34,276 nt of DNA, taken from positions 1-34,276 of the forward strand of contig CALJNV010000060.1 of assembly GCA_937981455.1 (NCBI GenBank). Direction: 5' to 3'. This document shows positions 8,903 to 18,597 of this stretch, one piece after another; positions within the stretch are counted from its first letter, which is position 1; the number at the start of each line of letters is the position of its first letter. The position numbers and the translations under genes are program-made. Below the pieces are notes generated by a model that was given only the letters and a program-made list of their open reading frames with translations, was not told the origin of the DNA and did no database searches. The DNA is from an uncultured Bacteroidales bacterium (GTDB taxonomy: Bacteria; Bacteroidota; Bacteroidia; Bacteroidales; TTA-H9).

Positions 8903-10808
8903 GGGGGGTCTCTATAGTTACAAAGTATAATCCGGGCCTCAGTCCTGCAACCGATACTTCACAGGGCAGGAAGACCTTTTTCGATAGCATCATAACCCCT
9001 TTTACATCATGAATAGTAATCAGGGCCTTTTCTGACTTCCCTTGAATAAGAAAATAGTCCTTGCTTGGGTTGGGTACCAGACTCAAGTCCTGGTCATGAT
9101 CACTAGGGCCAGCTATTCCTAAAACCTGATTGGCCGAGGAAATAATCCTTAACTCTGGGTCAAATATTATCGAATCAGGGATAAAATGGATAGGAATATT
9201 GAATTTTTGTCCGTTATATTCAGGATTTAATACAATAGAAGTATCATGTGTGGAATTCTTGGCTACTACTTCAATGGGTATATCGAAAAAGTTAACAGAA
9301 GGATGTGATGTTTGCTGAAATAGAATAATTTGGATGGTATCAGTAGTCTTCATGCTCCATTTTAAGGTGTATGTTGGGTAGCCCTCACCAAAAAACCATT
9401 GATTCATGAAACCTGTTAAACTTTGTCCGGAAATACCCTCCATAATGTTGATAAAGTCATAAGTTCGGGCAAAGCCATAACTGAGGCCCGGAAATCCCAG
9501 GTAAGTTCTCAGCGCGTCGAAGAAGAATGTGTCGCCCACCTTCCATCGCAGCATATGCAATAGCATGGCTGCTTTGTGGTAAGAGAGCCTTGCATCGAAT
9601 ATTCGCATGAGCGAGGTGGTATCCTTCACATAAACTGATCCCCCTGGTTGAGAACATACAGCGGCAATGGTTTCTTTTTTCCAAGGTTTCCAATAAACGC
9701 CGTCAAAAAGGTATTGGTAGGTCAGTCCTGTGGCATAAGTTGCAAAACCCTCGTTGAGCCAAATGTCTTTCCATGAACCGGTGGTAACCTTATTACCGAA
9801 CCAACTATGGGCCAATTCGTGGGAAAGCACATGATGGCTAAAAGGTCCAGCAAAGGTTAGCGTTTGGTGCTCCATACCCCCACCCATGGGGCATTGCAAA
9901 TGACCATATCGTTCTTGCATGAAGGGATATGGCCCAAAGAGGGTGTCGTACAGGCGGTAAATGGGTTCAAGCGCTCCTGTAGCCTGACGTACCATATCAC
10001 TATCCGTTGGATATGCAAAATTGAGCACCGGAATAGTACCTGAGGAGGTATTGATCTGTTCCTCATACACTATATATTCACCAACGGCTACAGCTATTAA
10101 ATAAGGTACTATGGGATAGCGGTGTTTCCAAAGGGTAGTGGCCAGAGAATCTTCACGTTTTTCATGCACAAGTAAGCCATTGGCAGCTGAGCGATAGACA
10201 GAGGGATGGGTAATTGCAATCTGCATCGAATCTATTTTATCATCCAAGTTTAATTTTGAAGGCCACCAGGTAGGTGCACCATAGGGTTCGCTCAGCGTCC
10301 ACAAATAAGGTCTTTGGTTATGGATTGCCGTATAAAGGCCTTTTTGGCCTGCCAGCATCCCTGAAACACCTTTATAGTCGATTCGGATTGAATCCCTCTC
10401 TCCGGCCTCAACCATCGAGCCTAAAGGAATAATTAATACATGCCCCCCGGGTCGTACAGGTATTAACGTGCCCTTGCGAAATTTTATTTCAGTAACGTTT
10501 AAACTGTCGTGCAAATAAAACGCTAGGGTATCCCCCTTATTCTTTGCCCGAAAGTAAATGCCTGCCCTACCTTCCATATAAGGACTTGCTGGGTTTAATT
10601 TTAAACTTAAATCCAGGTAATAGATGTCGTTGGCAAATCCCGGAAGTTGGGGAAGAAAAATGCCCTGAGGTAAAGAGCTTTTCCCTGCACTACAAAATTC
10701 TACCGAGCAACTAAACCATTGGGCCTCCTTTTTTAATTCTTGTGCAAGGGTTTCACAATGTAAAGCAGTTAAATTGATCACCACCAGAAATGCCAATCCT
10801 TTATGCAT
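8868..10808 (-). CDS. secreted M1-family metallopeptidase with type IX secretion sorting domain
   Basis: Zinc aminopeptidase-type protein of about 646 residues. The active site is HELAH, 18 residues, then Glu in NEGFATY, with the exopeptidase loop as GGGMEH and a probable catalytic Tyr in LSYHKAAM. The N-terminal M1 saddle domain spans roughly residues 60-250. ATG 10808 opens a good signal peptide (MHKGLAFLVVINLTAL, cleavage after LAQ); the frame reaches 10850 but that adds 14 residues before it. The last 75 or so residues form a type A C-terminal sorting domain (VPNPS, IHDVKG, GLRPGLYFV, RRKLIVQ), which sends the protein through the type IX secretion system to the surface. It likely trims peptides outside the cell. 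porT lies two genes upstream, consistent with a working T9SS. Confidence 0.92.
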   Translation of the reverse strand: MHKGLAFLVVINLTALHCETLAQELKKEAQWFSCSVEFCSAGKSSLPQGIFLPQLPGFANDIYYLDLSLKLNPASPYMEGRAGIYFRAKNKGDTLAFYLHDSLNVTEIKFRKGTLIPVRPGGHVLIIPLGSMVEAGERDSIRIDYKGVSGMLAGQKGLYTAIHNQRPYLWTLSEPYGAPTWWPSKLNLDDKIDSMQIAITHPSVYRSAANGLLVHEKREDSLATTLWKHRYPIVPYLIAVAVGEYIVYEEQINTSSGTIPVLNFAYPTDSDMVRQATGALEPIYRLYDTLFGPYPFMQERYGHLQCPMGGGMEHQTLTFAGPFSHHVLSHELAHSWFGNKVTTGSWKDIWLNEGFATYATGLTYQYLFDGVYWKPWKKETIAAVCSQPGGSVYVKDTTSLMRIFDARLSYHKAAMLLHMLRWKVGDTFFFDALRTYLGFPGLSYGFARTYDFINIMEGISGQSLTGFMNQWFFGEGYPTYTLKWSMKTTDTIQIILFQQTSHPSVNFFDIPIEVVAKNSTHDTSIVLNPEYNGQKFNIPIHFIPDSIIFDPELRIISSANQVLGIAGPSDHDQDLSLVPNPSKDYFLIQGKSEKALITIHDVKGVMMLSKKVFLPCEVSVAGLRPGLYFVTIETPQKNQRRKLIVQ

Positions 10809-10999
10809 ATTGGCATGAAACGCTTTTAGAATAAGGACTTTGGGAATCATGGGATGGGTCTTGCGATTTCAAAATTACTACCACTTCCGCAAATTTGTGC
10901 AGAAAATCATGGGATTAGAATTTATTATTTGTGCCCAAACAAGTTATATACCTCTTTGTTGTGTTTTCAAAAGCGAAGTAGAACGTTATTTGAAAAAGG

Positions 11000-11668
11000 T
11001 CAGTCTTTATCTGCCTGAAAGCGGAAGCCCAATCGTTTGGCGGTAACCAGCCGGCTACTCTCTGAGTAATCCCGTATGGCTCCTGCACTAACTATTTTTA
11101 TTTCGTCAAAAGGTGGTGTCAACAAATCGAAGTTGATGGCATAGCTCATGGCGCCTATCACTATTCTTAGCGCTGCATCCTTGTCGAGCGTCTCGGTGCC
11201 AAAATTGGGGTATAGTATCCCAACCTCTCGCTTGCCATCGATGAAGTAATGCATGTCTTTGTTTATAAAAATACGGCCAATGAGATAGCCGAGGTCGTTG
11301 TATCGGTTGTATTTAAAGGAATCGGACAAGAAATTGTAAATATGTATGATACCACAATAGCTGCGCTCCTTATCTTCACGAATATAAGGTGTGCGCATAA
11401 CTTCGTGATCTCTCGAAAACTCGAAGATATTGGTATGCATTACAAATATCAAAGCATCCCCAGCAAAAAAGAGTTCACTCTCAAAAGGGCTTTGTTGCAG
11501 ATATTCCACCTTTAAATGCTCTTCCTGGTAGGGACATTGCCTGGCAAGGTACTCAGCCGCCCCGCAGATGAGGTTGAAACCATCTACAGTATTGCGATAC
11601 ACTTTTTCTTTAAGTTCGCCTTTTACTTTAAGGAGATCAAATACAGCTGCAGTATTTTGCGTTTCCAT
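11000..11668 (-). CDS. protein of unknown function (222 aa)
   Basis: A soluble protein without signal peptide or membrane segment, predicted mixed alpha/beta. Visible features are a helical start (FDLLKVKGELKEKVYRNTVDGF), a central Tyr-rich run (YNFLSDSFKYNRYNDLGYLIG), and a C-terminal segment ending in KRLGFRFQADKD. I do not recognise a domain. Its start is 12 bases downstream of the porT stop, so it is probably co-transcribed with porT and ubiE on the minus strand; that is the only clue to role. About 190 bases separate its stop from the M1 peptidase start. Confidence 0.75.
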   Translation of the reverse strand: METQNTAAVFDLLKVKGELKEKVYRNTVDGFNLICGAAEYLARQCPYQEEHLKVEYLQQSPFESELFFAGDALIFVMHTNIFEFSRDHEVMRTPYIREDKERSYCGIIHIYNFLSDSFKYNRYNDLGYLIGRIFINKDMHYFIDGKREVGILYPNFGTETLDKDAALRIVIGAMSYAINFDLLTPPFDEIKIVSAGAIRDYSESSRLVTAKRLGFRFQADKD

Positions 11669-11680
11669 CCGGAAAGTATT

Positions 11681-12457
11681 TTATTCAAATGTAAATGAAA
11701 TCTGAAACATCTTGGTAGAAAGTTTTCCCATGCTATCAGAGTAGATGTTTCCTTCACTGAATATCATGTTATTAAAACCGTATGACATTTTGAGTTCAAT
11801 GGCAAACTTAAAGTAAACCGTGTAAAAGTCAAATCCTACTCCAAGATCTCCCGTAAAATCATGTTTATTAAGCTTGACCACCACTTCTGTTGCATTCTCG
11901 GCTTTGGCTTTTGTAGAGGAGGCCAGGTCGAATTTATATGAAAAACCGCCGGTTACAAAGGCTCGAAAATTGCCATCGCGTTTCGATTTATATTTAAGAT
12001 ATAGGGGAAAATCGATAAACGTGGAGTTGACATTTTTGGGAATGAATACCAGGCTTGAGTCTCCTTTATTGTAAAGCATAATGGAATAGGTGAGCTTTCT
12101 TTCACCGAATTGTAGGCCGGGTAAAAATCGCAAGTCGAAGTAATCGCCGAGCCTCAGATTAGAGACGATTCCAATGGAAAAACCGGGTATAGGGGCAGGT
12201 TCTATACCATAAACGCAAGCAGAATCGCCCACCAGGTCTGGGATTTGGTCGCGGTTCCACATCATTTGCTGAAACCCTTCGGTGGGTTTTAGCACAAAAA
12301 ACATTTGGTTACCTGAAAGATAAAAACCAAAATGCTTGGGGGCCAGGTCAAACTTAGGTAGATTCTCTACCTTTTTAGCTTCCTGGGCACAAATAAGACT
12401 GCTCGAAAGGAACAGTAAGCTTACGATGATAATTCTTTTCACGGTCATTACCCGCAT
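11681..12457 (-). CDS. porT: PorT-family outer-membrane beta-barrel protein (T9SS-associated)
   Basis: 258 residues with a signal peptide (VKRIIIVSLLFLSSSLICAQ), then an eight-strand type barrel: alternating residues in GIVSNLRLGDYFDLRFLPGLQFGERKLTYSI, the strand YLKYKSKRDGNFRAFVTGG, and a terminal Phe strand (MFQISFTFE). PorT/SprT is a component needed for type IX secretion and gliding in Bacteroidota. The lengths and the position directly after ubiE match the porT-ubiE arrangement I know from this phylum. The ATG at 12448 (MTVKRII) may be the true start instead of 12457. General PorT-like barrels also exist outside T9SS, so the assignment rests on the gene order and on the T9SS-tagged protein nearby. 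Confidence 0.8.
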   Translation of the reverse strand: MRVMTVKRIIIVSLLFLSSSLICAQEAKKVENLPKFDLAPKHFGFYLSGNQMFFVLKPTEGFQQMMWNRDQIPDLVGDSACVYGIEPAPIPGFSIGIVSNLRLGDYFDLRFLPGLQFGERKLTYSIMLYNKGDSSLVFIPKNVNSTFIDFPLYLKYKSKRDGNFRAFVTGGFSYKFDLASSTKAKAENATEVVVKLNKHDFTGDLGVGFDFYTVYFKFAIELKMSYGFNNMIFSEGNIYSDSMGKLSTKMFQISFTFE

Positions 12458-12481
12458 AAACGGAAGATGAATACTTTTATT

Positions 12482-13180
12482 TTATTGTTTGATGCCCCGG
12501 TAGAGGGAGGCTATTCCCAAAGTGAGGGTCTCGCATGTGGTTTGATGGAACCCGGCATTTTGTAAGAGCTCAAGAAACTCTTGCCCCTGAGGAAACTTTA
12601 GTACCGATTCAGGTAGATACTCATAGGCCCTCCGATTCCCCGAAATTAATCCTCCTAAAAAGGGAAGAAGTTTTAAAAAATAAAAGAGGTAAAGAGCTTT
12701 GAAAATGTGGTTTTCTGGAATAGAGAATTCCAGAACCAAAATTATTCCTCCAGGTTTCACTACTCTTTGCATTTCGCTGAGGCCTTTTATAAGGTTATTG
12801 AAATTTCTTACACCAAAGGCCACCATAGCAGCGTCAAAGGTGTTCGACTCGAAGGGGAGGTTCTCAGCGGCTCCGCTTAAAAGGGTGATGCGTTCATCTA
12901 AATTTTTATGCCTTATTTTTTGTCGGCCTATAGCCATCATTTTTTCGGAAACATCGCAGCCGGTTACTCTACATCCTTGGCGTCGGGCAGCCATCAAAGC
13001 CAGGTCAGCCGTACCCGTGGCTACATCGAGTATGTGGTATTCACTACCCAGTGGAAGGTTCTTTACCAATTTCTTTCTCCAGAGTTGATCTACACCAAAT
13101 GAGAGCAATCGATTGAGTAAATCGTATCGGTGAGCTATTTCATCAAAAGGTATGGGTTTAGGTCTTGGGCCGTTTGTCAT
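12482..13180 (-). CDS. ubiE: demethylmenaquinone methyltransferase
   Basis: Class I SAM methyltransferase of 232 residues that C-methylates demethylmenaquinone to menaquinone, the last step of menaquinone synthesis. Motif I is LDVATGTADLA (residues 51-61), the acidic strand follows as GCDVSEKMM (74-82), and AFGVRNF (121-127) is the UbiE signature. The N-terminal FDEIAHRYDLLNRLLSFGVD is also typical. It lies between the kinase gene (nine bases upstream) and porT (24 bases downstream), forming a minus-strand operon. Menaquinone as the sole quinone fits Bacteroidota. Start GPRPKP is plausible, with no better upstream ATG. Confidence 0.94.
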   Translation of the reverse strand: MTNGPRPKPIPFDEIAHRYDLLNRLLSFGVDQLWRKKLVKNLPLGSEYHILDVATGTADLALMAARRQGCRVTGCDVSEKMMAIGRQKIRHKNLDERITLLSGAAENLPFESNTFDAAMVAFGVRNFNNLIKGLSEMQRVVKPGGIILVLEFSIPENHIFKALYLFYFLKLLPFLGGLISGNRRAYEYLPESVLKFPQGQEFLELLQNAGFHQTTCETLTLGIASLYRGIKQ

Positions 13181-13189
13181 GTAACTCGT

Positions 13190-14215
13190 TTATTTTTCTT
13201 TGTGATACATTCTCTTGTATTCTTTGCCAAGCATTTCAGGGTCTATAGGGACCACACCAACTTGTTCACAAACAATACCTCCAGCCAGGTTGGCCAAAAG
13301 GGCTGACTCCAAAGGCGAAAGGCCTGCGGCTAAACTTAATGCAGCCACACTGATTACGGTATCGCCCGCGCCTGATACATCGGCTATCTGACGCACATGG
13401 GCCGGCAGCACGGAAAACCGCCATTGCCCTTGATCTCGATATCTCAGAGCCATGCCCTTTTCGGATAAGGTAACCATCAGAATTTCACATTGTAACATCT
13501 CCTGCAAGCCACCCATTTGTTGCTCGAGTTTTTCAGGAAACAGATGATAGTCGCGGGCTGCACCTATGCCTTCAAGAAATTCTTTTAAATTAGGCTTAAA
13601 AAGTGTAGACTGCCTGTAAGCCATGAAATTGCGCCTTTTGGGATCCACGCATACCGGTAGGTGATTTTCTCTCGACAGGGCAATTATTTCTTCGATAAGC
13701 ATAGGGGTAATTACGCCTTTATCATAGTCTTGAAAGATAAGCGCAGCAGGCTTTTCGAAGGTTAATAATTCTTTTATCTTGTGGATTAAAAGTCGCGACT
13801 GATCAGCGCTTAGGGGTACATTTGTCTCTTCATCTACTCGTAAAAGTTGGGTCTTATTGGCAATAATGCGAAATTTTGTAGTTGTGGTACGTCCTCTATC
13901 TTTGATGATACCATGCGTAGCTATTCCTTGTCTTTCAATAAGATGAAGAAGATCTTCGCCCCGTACATCATCGCCTGTAACCGAGCATATCAAGGGCTCA
14001 GCTCCTAAGCTCTTTAAATTAACGGCTACATTGGCGGCGCCTCCAGGACTTCCTGTGCGTTTTTCTACTTCTACCACTGGCACTGGGGCCTCAGGCGATA
14101 ACCTTTCAGCCCTACCCCATATATAGGTATCGAGCATGATATCGCCTATCACCAGTACTTTAAGCCCTTTAAATAAATCTATTGGATTATCTTGCATTCC
14201 ATGTGGCATTAACAT
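13190..14215 (-). CDS. hldA: D-glycero-beta-D-manno-heptose-7-phosphate kinase (HldA-type, PfkB fold)
   Basis: PfkB/ribokinase-family kinase related to the N-terminal half of HldE (RfaE). It phosphorylates heptose-7-phosphate at C1 on the way to ADP-heptose for the LPS core. Evidence: GDIMLDTYIWGRAERLSPEAPVPV near the start, the GGAANVA substrate loop (58-64), TTTKFRIIA, the ATP/anion-hole motif DVSGAGDTV near the C-terminus. The length (341) covers only the kinase domain, so the cytidylyl/adenylyltransferase half is a separate gene somewhere. Three starts are possible (14215, 14209, 14197); a TATCTTTG box on the minus strand (14220-14227) ends at the first, so the later ones are worth considering. 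It heads the run hldA-ubiE-porT-11000 gene. Confidence 0.88.
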   Translation of the reverse strand: MLMPHGMQDNPIDLFKGLKVLVIGDIMLDTYIWGRAERLSPEAPVPVVEVEKRTGSPGGAANVAVNLKSLGAEPLICSVTGDDVRGEDLLHLIERQGIATHGIIKDRGRTTTTKFRIIANKTQLLRVDEETNVPLSADQSRLLIHKIKELLTFEKPAALIFQDYDKGVITPMLIEEIIALSRENHLPVCVDPKRRNFMAYRQSTLFKPNLKEFLEGIGAARDYHLFPEKLEQQMGGLQEMLQCEILMVTLSEKGMALRYRDQGQWRFSVLPAHVRQIADVSGAGDTVISVAALSLAAGLSPLESALLANLAGGIVCEQVGVVPIDPEMLGKEYKRMYHKEK

Positions 14216-14219
14216 GCTG

Positions 14220-14227
14220 CAAAGATA
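14220..14227 (-). promoter_or_regulatory. candidate -7 element for hldA operon
   Basis: Minus strand TATCTTTG matches TAnnTTTG immediately before the first possible hldA start. No clear -33 TTG is visible at 19-21 nt, so confidence is low. Confidence 0.35.
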
Positions 14228-14335
14228 GAGGATTATACTTGCATACCTTTTAAATTTGAATTTAACACTATATGCCCTAACCCAAGAGAATACCAGGATA
14301 ATGATATGTATTCTGCTGGTGATTAAGATTTAGTG

Positions 14336-15331
14336 CTATGGTTTAGAAAGACGGACAATCTCATCCAGCAGCCTGTTGGCCTCTAGGGCGGTTTGGCCCG
14401 TTGATGGGCAAATTGTGGGTAACCCTCTGAGTTCCCCAACGATGCTTTCCAGCAAAGGCTGTTGCACGTGCTGGGTTGGTTCTATACGAAATGAAAACTC
14501 TCTGTTTTCCAGGTGTACTTTTACGGGGTAAGGCCCAAAAAAAGGCATTTCTATACTCCCTTTATCTCCCACAAAACGAATAAAGTCGGCTGAGTGACCT
14601 TCAGGCGCTGCAAAGTTCCATTCTGCTGTAAAAGCAATCTCATCGTTGAGCAGCATGTGGGCAAGGGTATAATCTTCCGCCTCATAAAAGCCTCCTCGGT
14701 TTTCGTGAATGCTATTTTTTAGGGTGATCTTATCAAAAACGTAAGCCAGAAAATCGAGATGGTGGGGGGCAATGTCAAACAAATAACCCCCGCCCGAGAG
14801 TTCTGGTTTTAAGCGCCATGGAAGTGTTTCTGGGTTCTTTTCTATGGGCCTGGCCGAACGAATGAAACGGAGCTCTCCTTCTTTTATTTTTCCGAGATGT
14901 CCCCGCTTAAGAAATTCTTTAAGCCAAACAAAAGGTGGAAGTTTTCGGCGGTAGTAGGCTACATAGAGGGGAAGTGATTTTTGTTTGAAGACCTCATGGA
15001 TTTCCACTGCTTCAGGGTAGGTCAGCCCCATGGGTTTTTCCAAGTAGCAGGCTTTGCCCGCTTCAGCTACCGCCAATGCATGAGGTCTATGCAAATAATG
15101 TGGTGTTGAAACATACACTGCATTTACCTCCCGATCGTTGAGCAATTCCTCCAAAGTACTATAAACCTTTGGAATGTTATGTCTTTGAGCATAATCCACT
15201 GCTTTGGGGTAATCGCGCCGAAATACACCTATTACTTGGCTTCCTATTATTTTTGAAAATGCCGGCCCGCTTTTCTTTTCTGCTACATTACCGCAGCCTA
15301 TAAACGCCCAACGAACTTCCTCAAAAGTCAT
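14336..15331 (-). CDS. Gfo/Idh/MocA-family NAD(P)-dependent oxidoreductase
   Basis: 331 residues. The N-terminal Rossmann fold shows IGCGNVAEKK (11-20) and STPHYLHRPHA before the family's EKP motif (EKPMGL, 98-103), whose Lys is the catalytic residue. PHHLDFLAYVF in the C-terminal half supplies the substrate-binding histidines. Such enzymes oxidise or reduce sugars, inositols and related compounds in the cytoplasm; the substrate is not evident. Its ATG overlaps the stop of the thioredoxin-like gene by four bases, so both are one operon. An oxidoreductase and a secreted thioredoxin-fold protein are not an obvious functional pair. Confidence 0.9.
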   Translation of the reverse strand: MTFEEVRWAFIGCGNVAEKKSGPAFSKIIGSQVIGVFRRDYPKAVDYAQRHNIPKVYSTLEELLNDREVNAVYVSTPHYLHRPHALAVAEAGKACYLEKPMGLTYPEAVEIHEVFKQKSLPLYVAYYRRKLPPFVWLKEFLKRGHLGKIKEGELRFIRSARPIEKNPETLPWRLKPELSGGGYLFDIAPHHLDFLAYVFDKITLKNSIHENRGGFYEAEDYTLAHMLLNDEIAFTAEWNFAAPEGHSADFIRFVGDKGSIEMPFFGPYPVKVHLENREFSFRIEPTQHVQQPLLESIVGELRGLPTICPSTGQTALEANRLLDEIVRLSKP

Positions 15332-15855
15332 GGAATTTTATTTTCCTTTTGTTTCAGGTAAGCCTCCCATGGTAGCTTAAAATGAAGGTTCTCCCCAAAA
15401 TATTGAAGAAATAGCAAGAATGAGCTCGCTTGCTGGTAGCCCGCTATGGAAGTGATTTTATTATTGTTTTCATCCAAAATAACGTAAGAAGGATACGACA
15501 TACGACCTTGCAACAATGCCGCAGCCAATTGGTGGGGCGCTCTATGCTGGCCCGGCTGGGTGCTAGTCCATTTTCTCCCAGCAAATTCAATCGTATCCTG
15601 ACGTTCTGCGTTAAGTTTTACACACCAAAAAGTACTACCCATGTATTTTGCCACCGAAGAGTCAGCAAATGTTTCAGCGTCCATTTTCTTACACCATCCA
15701 CACCAATCAGTATATACGTCAATGAAAATTTTCTTTTTAGGATAGCCCTCATTACGTTTCACCGCCTCTTCAAAACTCATCCAATCAATTTTTACTACCG
15801 ATTGTGCAGAAATTATCGGCCCAACAAATAAAACAATCCAAGCAAGGTATTTCAT
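15328..15855 (-). CDS. periplasmic thioredoxin-fold protein
   Basis: 175 residues with a signal peptide (MKYLAWIVLFVGPIISAQ). The active site WCGWC (51-55) follows the strand FIDVYTD, and SYPSYVILD carries the expected cis-Pro. The insert with DTIEFAGRKWTSTQPGQHRA separates the two parts. It resembles the Bacteroidota thioredoxin family proteins used for thiol redox in the envelope. It precedes the Gfo/Idh/MocA gene with a 4-nt overlap. The 7-nt repeat array lies just upstream of the start, about 50 bases away, between it and lon. Confidence 0.88.
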   Translation of the reverse strand: MKYLAWIVLFVGPIISAQSVVKIDWMSFEEAVKRNEGYPKKKIFIDVYTDWCGWCKKMDAETFADSSVAKYMGSTFWCVKLNAERQDTIEFAGRKWTSTQPGQHRAPHQLAAALLQGRMSYPSYVILDENNNKITSIAGYQQASSFLLFLQYFGENLHFKLPWEAYLKQKENKIP

Positions 15856-15905
15856 CAGCTAAAGCATGGTTTCTTTTTCCCTGCAAAACTATAAAAATCC
15901 ACATT

Positions 15906-16038
15906 CCCCCAACCGCCAACCGCAAACCGCCAACCGCCAATAGCCAACCGCCAACCGCCACTAGCTAACCGCCAACCGCCAATAGCCAATAGCTAACAGC
16001 TAACAGCTAACAGCTAACAGCTAACCGCCAACCCCCAA
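15906..16038 (+). repeat. array of nineteen 7-nt repeats overlapping the end of lon
   Basis: Nineteen heptamers in perfect 7-nt register over 133 bases. The units are variants of CCGCCAA, with TAGCCAA, TAGCTAA and five consecutive CAGCTAA-type units near the right end. The lon stop codon (complement of 16021-16023) lies inside a CAGCTAA unit, and the last five or so Lon codons are encoded by the array. No spacers occur, so this is not a CRISPR. The same heptamer family recurs at 24489-24579 and 25121-25155. Confidence 0.93.
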
Positions 16039-18447
16039 CAACGCGATCCCAATAACCTCTTGCATCGTATCCACAAAATGAAGATTCAGTCCAGCAATAT
16101 AGGATGGGTCAATTTCTTTTACATCGTGTTTGTTCGCTTCTGGTAAAATGACATCAGTATAGCGTGCCCGTTTTGCGGCAAGTATTTTTTCGCGAATTCC
16201 GCCCACTGGGAGCACTTTGCCTCTTAAGGTAATTTCACCCGTCATAGCCAGGAGTGGTTTTACCTTGCGTTTTGTAAATGCCGAGGCTAGGGCAGTTAAC
16301 ATACTTACCCCAGCCGAGGGACCATCTTTAGGTGTGGCTCCTTCAGGCACATGCATATGTACATTCCATTTGCGAAATTCATCTGGGTCTATATCCAGTT
16401 CTTGGGCATGAGCTTTTAAGTATTCCAGGGCAAGCGTGGCCGACTCTTTCATCACATCTCCAAGATTACCTGTCAGGCTGAACTTACCTTCTCCTTTACT
16501 CAGGCTCGCTTCAATAAACATAATCTCTCCACCGGCAGGCGTCCATGCCAGTCCTGTTACCACCCCCGCAACCGAATTGTCTATGGCTTGTTCTTTATGA
16601 AAAATAGGCACCCCAAGCAATTCTTCAACTCTTTCAGGCGTAACCTGACGGTTAAATTTTTTCTTTTCTGCTATCAATGTGGCATGTTTACGAATAACCT
16701 TAGCAATGTTTTTCTCTAATTGCCGAACACCGCTTTCCCGCGTATATTTTTCGATGATGGAAACTACAGCCTCATCGGTAAACCATAGTTGTCGCTTTTG
16801 AACGCCATGTTCTTTCAGTTGTTTAGGAATCAGGTGGCGTTTAGCAATCTCCAATTTTTCTTCCAGCAGGTATCCCGGTAGCTCAATCACTTCCAAGCGG
16901 TCTCTCAGGGCAGGATGCACGGTTGAAAGGGTATTGGCCGTAGCCACAAACATTACATTGGATAGGTCAAATTCAATTTCGACGAAGTTGTCATAAAATG
17001 CATTATTCTGTTCCGGATCAAGTACTTCCAGCAAGGCAGCTTCCGGGTCGCCGTTAATGTTATTTCCGCTTACTTTGTCGATTTCATCGAGCACAAACAC
17101 CGGATTGGCCGATTTAGCTTTTTTCAATCCCTGAATGATACGTCCTGGCATTGCTCCAATGTAGGTTTTTCGGTGACCACGAATTTCAGCCTCATCGCGC
17201 AGTCCTCCCAGCGACATTCTGACATATTTACGCCCCATCGCCCGCGCCAGAGATTTTCCCAGCGATGTTTTCCCCACCCCCGGAGGACCCACTAGACAGA
17301 GAATGGGAGATTTAAGATCCCCTTTTAATTTCAGAACTGCTAGGTATTCTAGCAAACGTTCTTTGATTTTTTCCAGCCCATAATGGTCCTCATTAAGAAT
17401 TTTGCGGGCGCGTTCCAGGTTAAGGTTATCCTGTGTAAATTCATTCCAAGGCAAATCCACCAACGTCTCCAGGTAATTCACTTGAACCGAGTACTCTGCA
17501 GCCGCCGTGTGCATGCGCTGCAGCTTGTTCAGCTCGCGCTCAAAGGTCTCTGCTACATGTTTAGCCCAATTCTTTTTCGCTGCTTTTTCTTTGAGCTCAT
17601 TGATTAATGTACGGTTAGGATCATCACCCAATTCCTCCTGTATGGTTTTGATTTGTTGGTGGAGGATATAATCGCGTTGTTGTTTGTCCAGCTCTGCTTT
17701 TACTTTGCTTTGAATTTCCTGTTTGAGTTCCAGCATCTGAAGCTCTCGGGTCAAAATACCTAGGACTTCTTGCGCACGTTGTATTAAATCACGTGATTCG
17801 AGCATACGCTGTTTCTGAGGTATATCAACAGGCAGGTTGGAGGCAATGAAATTGATTAAAAATACGGGGCTCTCAATGTTTTGTAATGCCATGGCGGCTT
17901 CCGAGGGCGTATTGGGCGATTTTTGGGCTATTTGTATAGCCAGTTCTTTAATGGTAGAAAACAAGGCTATAGTTTTCTGATCATCCAATGGAGGCAACTC
18001 TTCAGTATAGGCCGTTACCCTGGCTCTGTGATATGGCTCTACAGTTAGAGGATCAACAATCGAAAAACGCTGCAAGCCTTTGATTATTACCGTGGTGCTC
18101 CCGTCAGGCATTTGCAAGGTGCGTATGATGGTAGCTATAGTTCCTGTGGTATAAAGATCTCTGAATTCAGGATCTTCTATATTTCCGTCCCTTTGGGCAA
18201 CAACGCCGATGCGCTTTTCCGACTTATAGTTATCTTTAATCAATCGAATGGACTTATCTCTACCTACTGTGATAGGTATTATTACGCCAGGAAATAATAC
18301 CATGTTTCGCAATGGCAATATGGGAAGCTCTTCAGGCACAGGCTCCTTTTGAAGATTCTCTTCCTCTTCACTGGTCAGCAAAGGGATAAACTCAGCCTCT
18401 CCCTGCATGATGTCGCTTAAGAATGAATATTCCGAATATTTTTCCAT
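16021..18447 (-). CDS. lon: ATP-dependent protease Lon
   Basis: A LonA-type cytoplasmic protease of about 808 residues. In order: the N-terminal substrate-binding domain ([18 protein letters not shown]), a coiled-coil region rich in [16 protein letters not shown], the AAA+ domain with Walker [10 protein letters not shown] and Walker B VFVLDEID, and the Ser-Lys peptidase domain with the catalytic Ser in [10 protein letters not shown] and Lys in [16 protein letters not shown] 18447 ([12 protein letters not shown]) is the likely start; the frame runs to 18528 but those 27 residues look unconserved. The C-terminal tail LLGVGG and stop are formed by the 7-nt array, so the native tail may have been replaced. 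It degrades misfolded and regulatory proteins. Confidence 0.96.
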   Translation of the reverse strand: MEKYSEYSFLSDIMQGEAEFIPLLTSEEEENLQKEPVPEELPILPLRNMVLFPGVIIPITVGRDKSIRLIKDNYKSEKRIGVVAQRDGNIEDPEFRDLYTTGTIATIIRTLQMPDGSTTVIIKGLQRFSIVDPLTVEPYHRARVTAYTEELPPLDDQKTIALFSTIKELAIQIAQKSPNTPSEAAMALQNIESPVFLINFIASNLPVDIPQKQRMLESRDLIQRAQEVLGILTRELQMLELKQEIQSKVKAELDKQQRDYILHQQIKTIQEELGDDPNRTLINELKEKAAKKNWAKHVAETFERELNKLQRMHTAAAEYSVQVNYLETLVDLPWNEFTQDNLNLERARKILNEDHYGLEKIKERLLEYLAVLKLKGDLKSPILCLVGPPGVGKTSLGKSLARAMGRKYVRMSLGGLRDEAEIRGHRKTYIGAMPGRIIQGLKKAKSANPVFVLDEIDKVSGNNINGDPEAALLEVLDPEQNNAFYDNFVEIEFDLSNVMFVATANTLSTVHPALRDRLEVIELPGYLLEEKLEIAKRHLIPKQLKEHGVQKRQLWFTDEAVVSIIEKYTRESGVRQLEKNIAKVIRKHATLIAEKKKFNRQVTPERVEELLGVPIFHKEQAIDNSVAGVVTGLAWTPAGGEIMFIEASLSKGEGKFSLTGNLGDVMKESATLALEYLKAHAQELDIDPDEFRKWNVHMHVPEGATPKDGPSAGVSMLTALASAFTKRKVKPLLAMTGEITLRGKVLPVGGIREKILAAKRARYTDVILPEANKHDVKEIDPSYIAGLNLHFVDTMQEVIGIALLGVGG

Positions 18448-18597
18448 AATTCTATTTGTCAATTTGTCAGTTTGATGAAATAAACTCCCTCGTTTGTTCA
18501 TTATTGCCGAGGGAGCTTTTTGTAACACCTTTGTAAATCAGTATGATAAATGGCGTTAGACCGGTAGTCGGCTGTATAACTTTCAATAAATGTGCCA

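Noticed and set aside
9860-9890. GGGMEH instead of GxMEN in the M1 peptidase as a sign of lost activity
   Set aside because: The His form is familiar in secreted Bacteroidota M1 proteins and the HExxH-18-E zinc site is intact, so it is a subfamily trait.
15906-16038. Possible CRISPR array
   Set aside because: Units are 7 nt with no unique spacers and no cas genes nearby; it is a simple tandem repeat.
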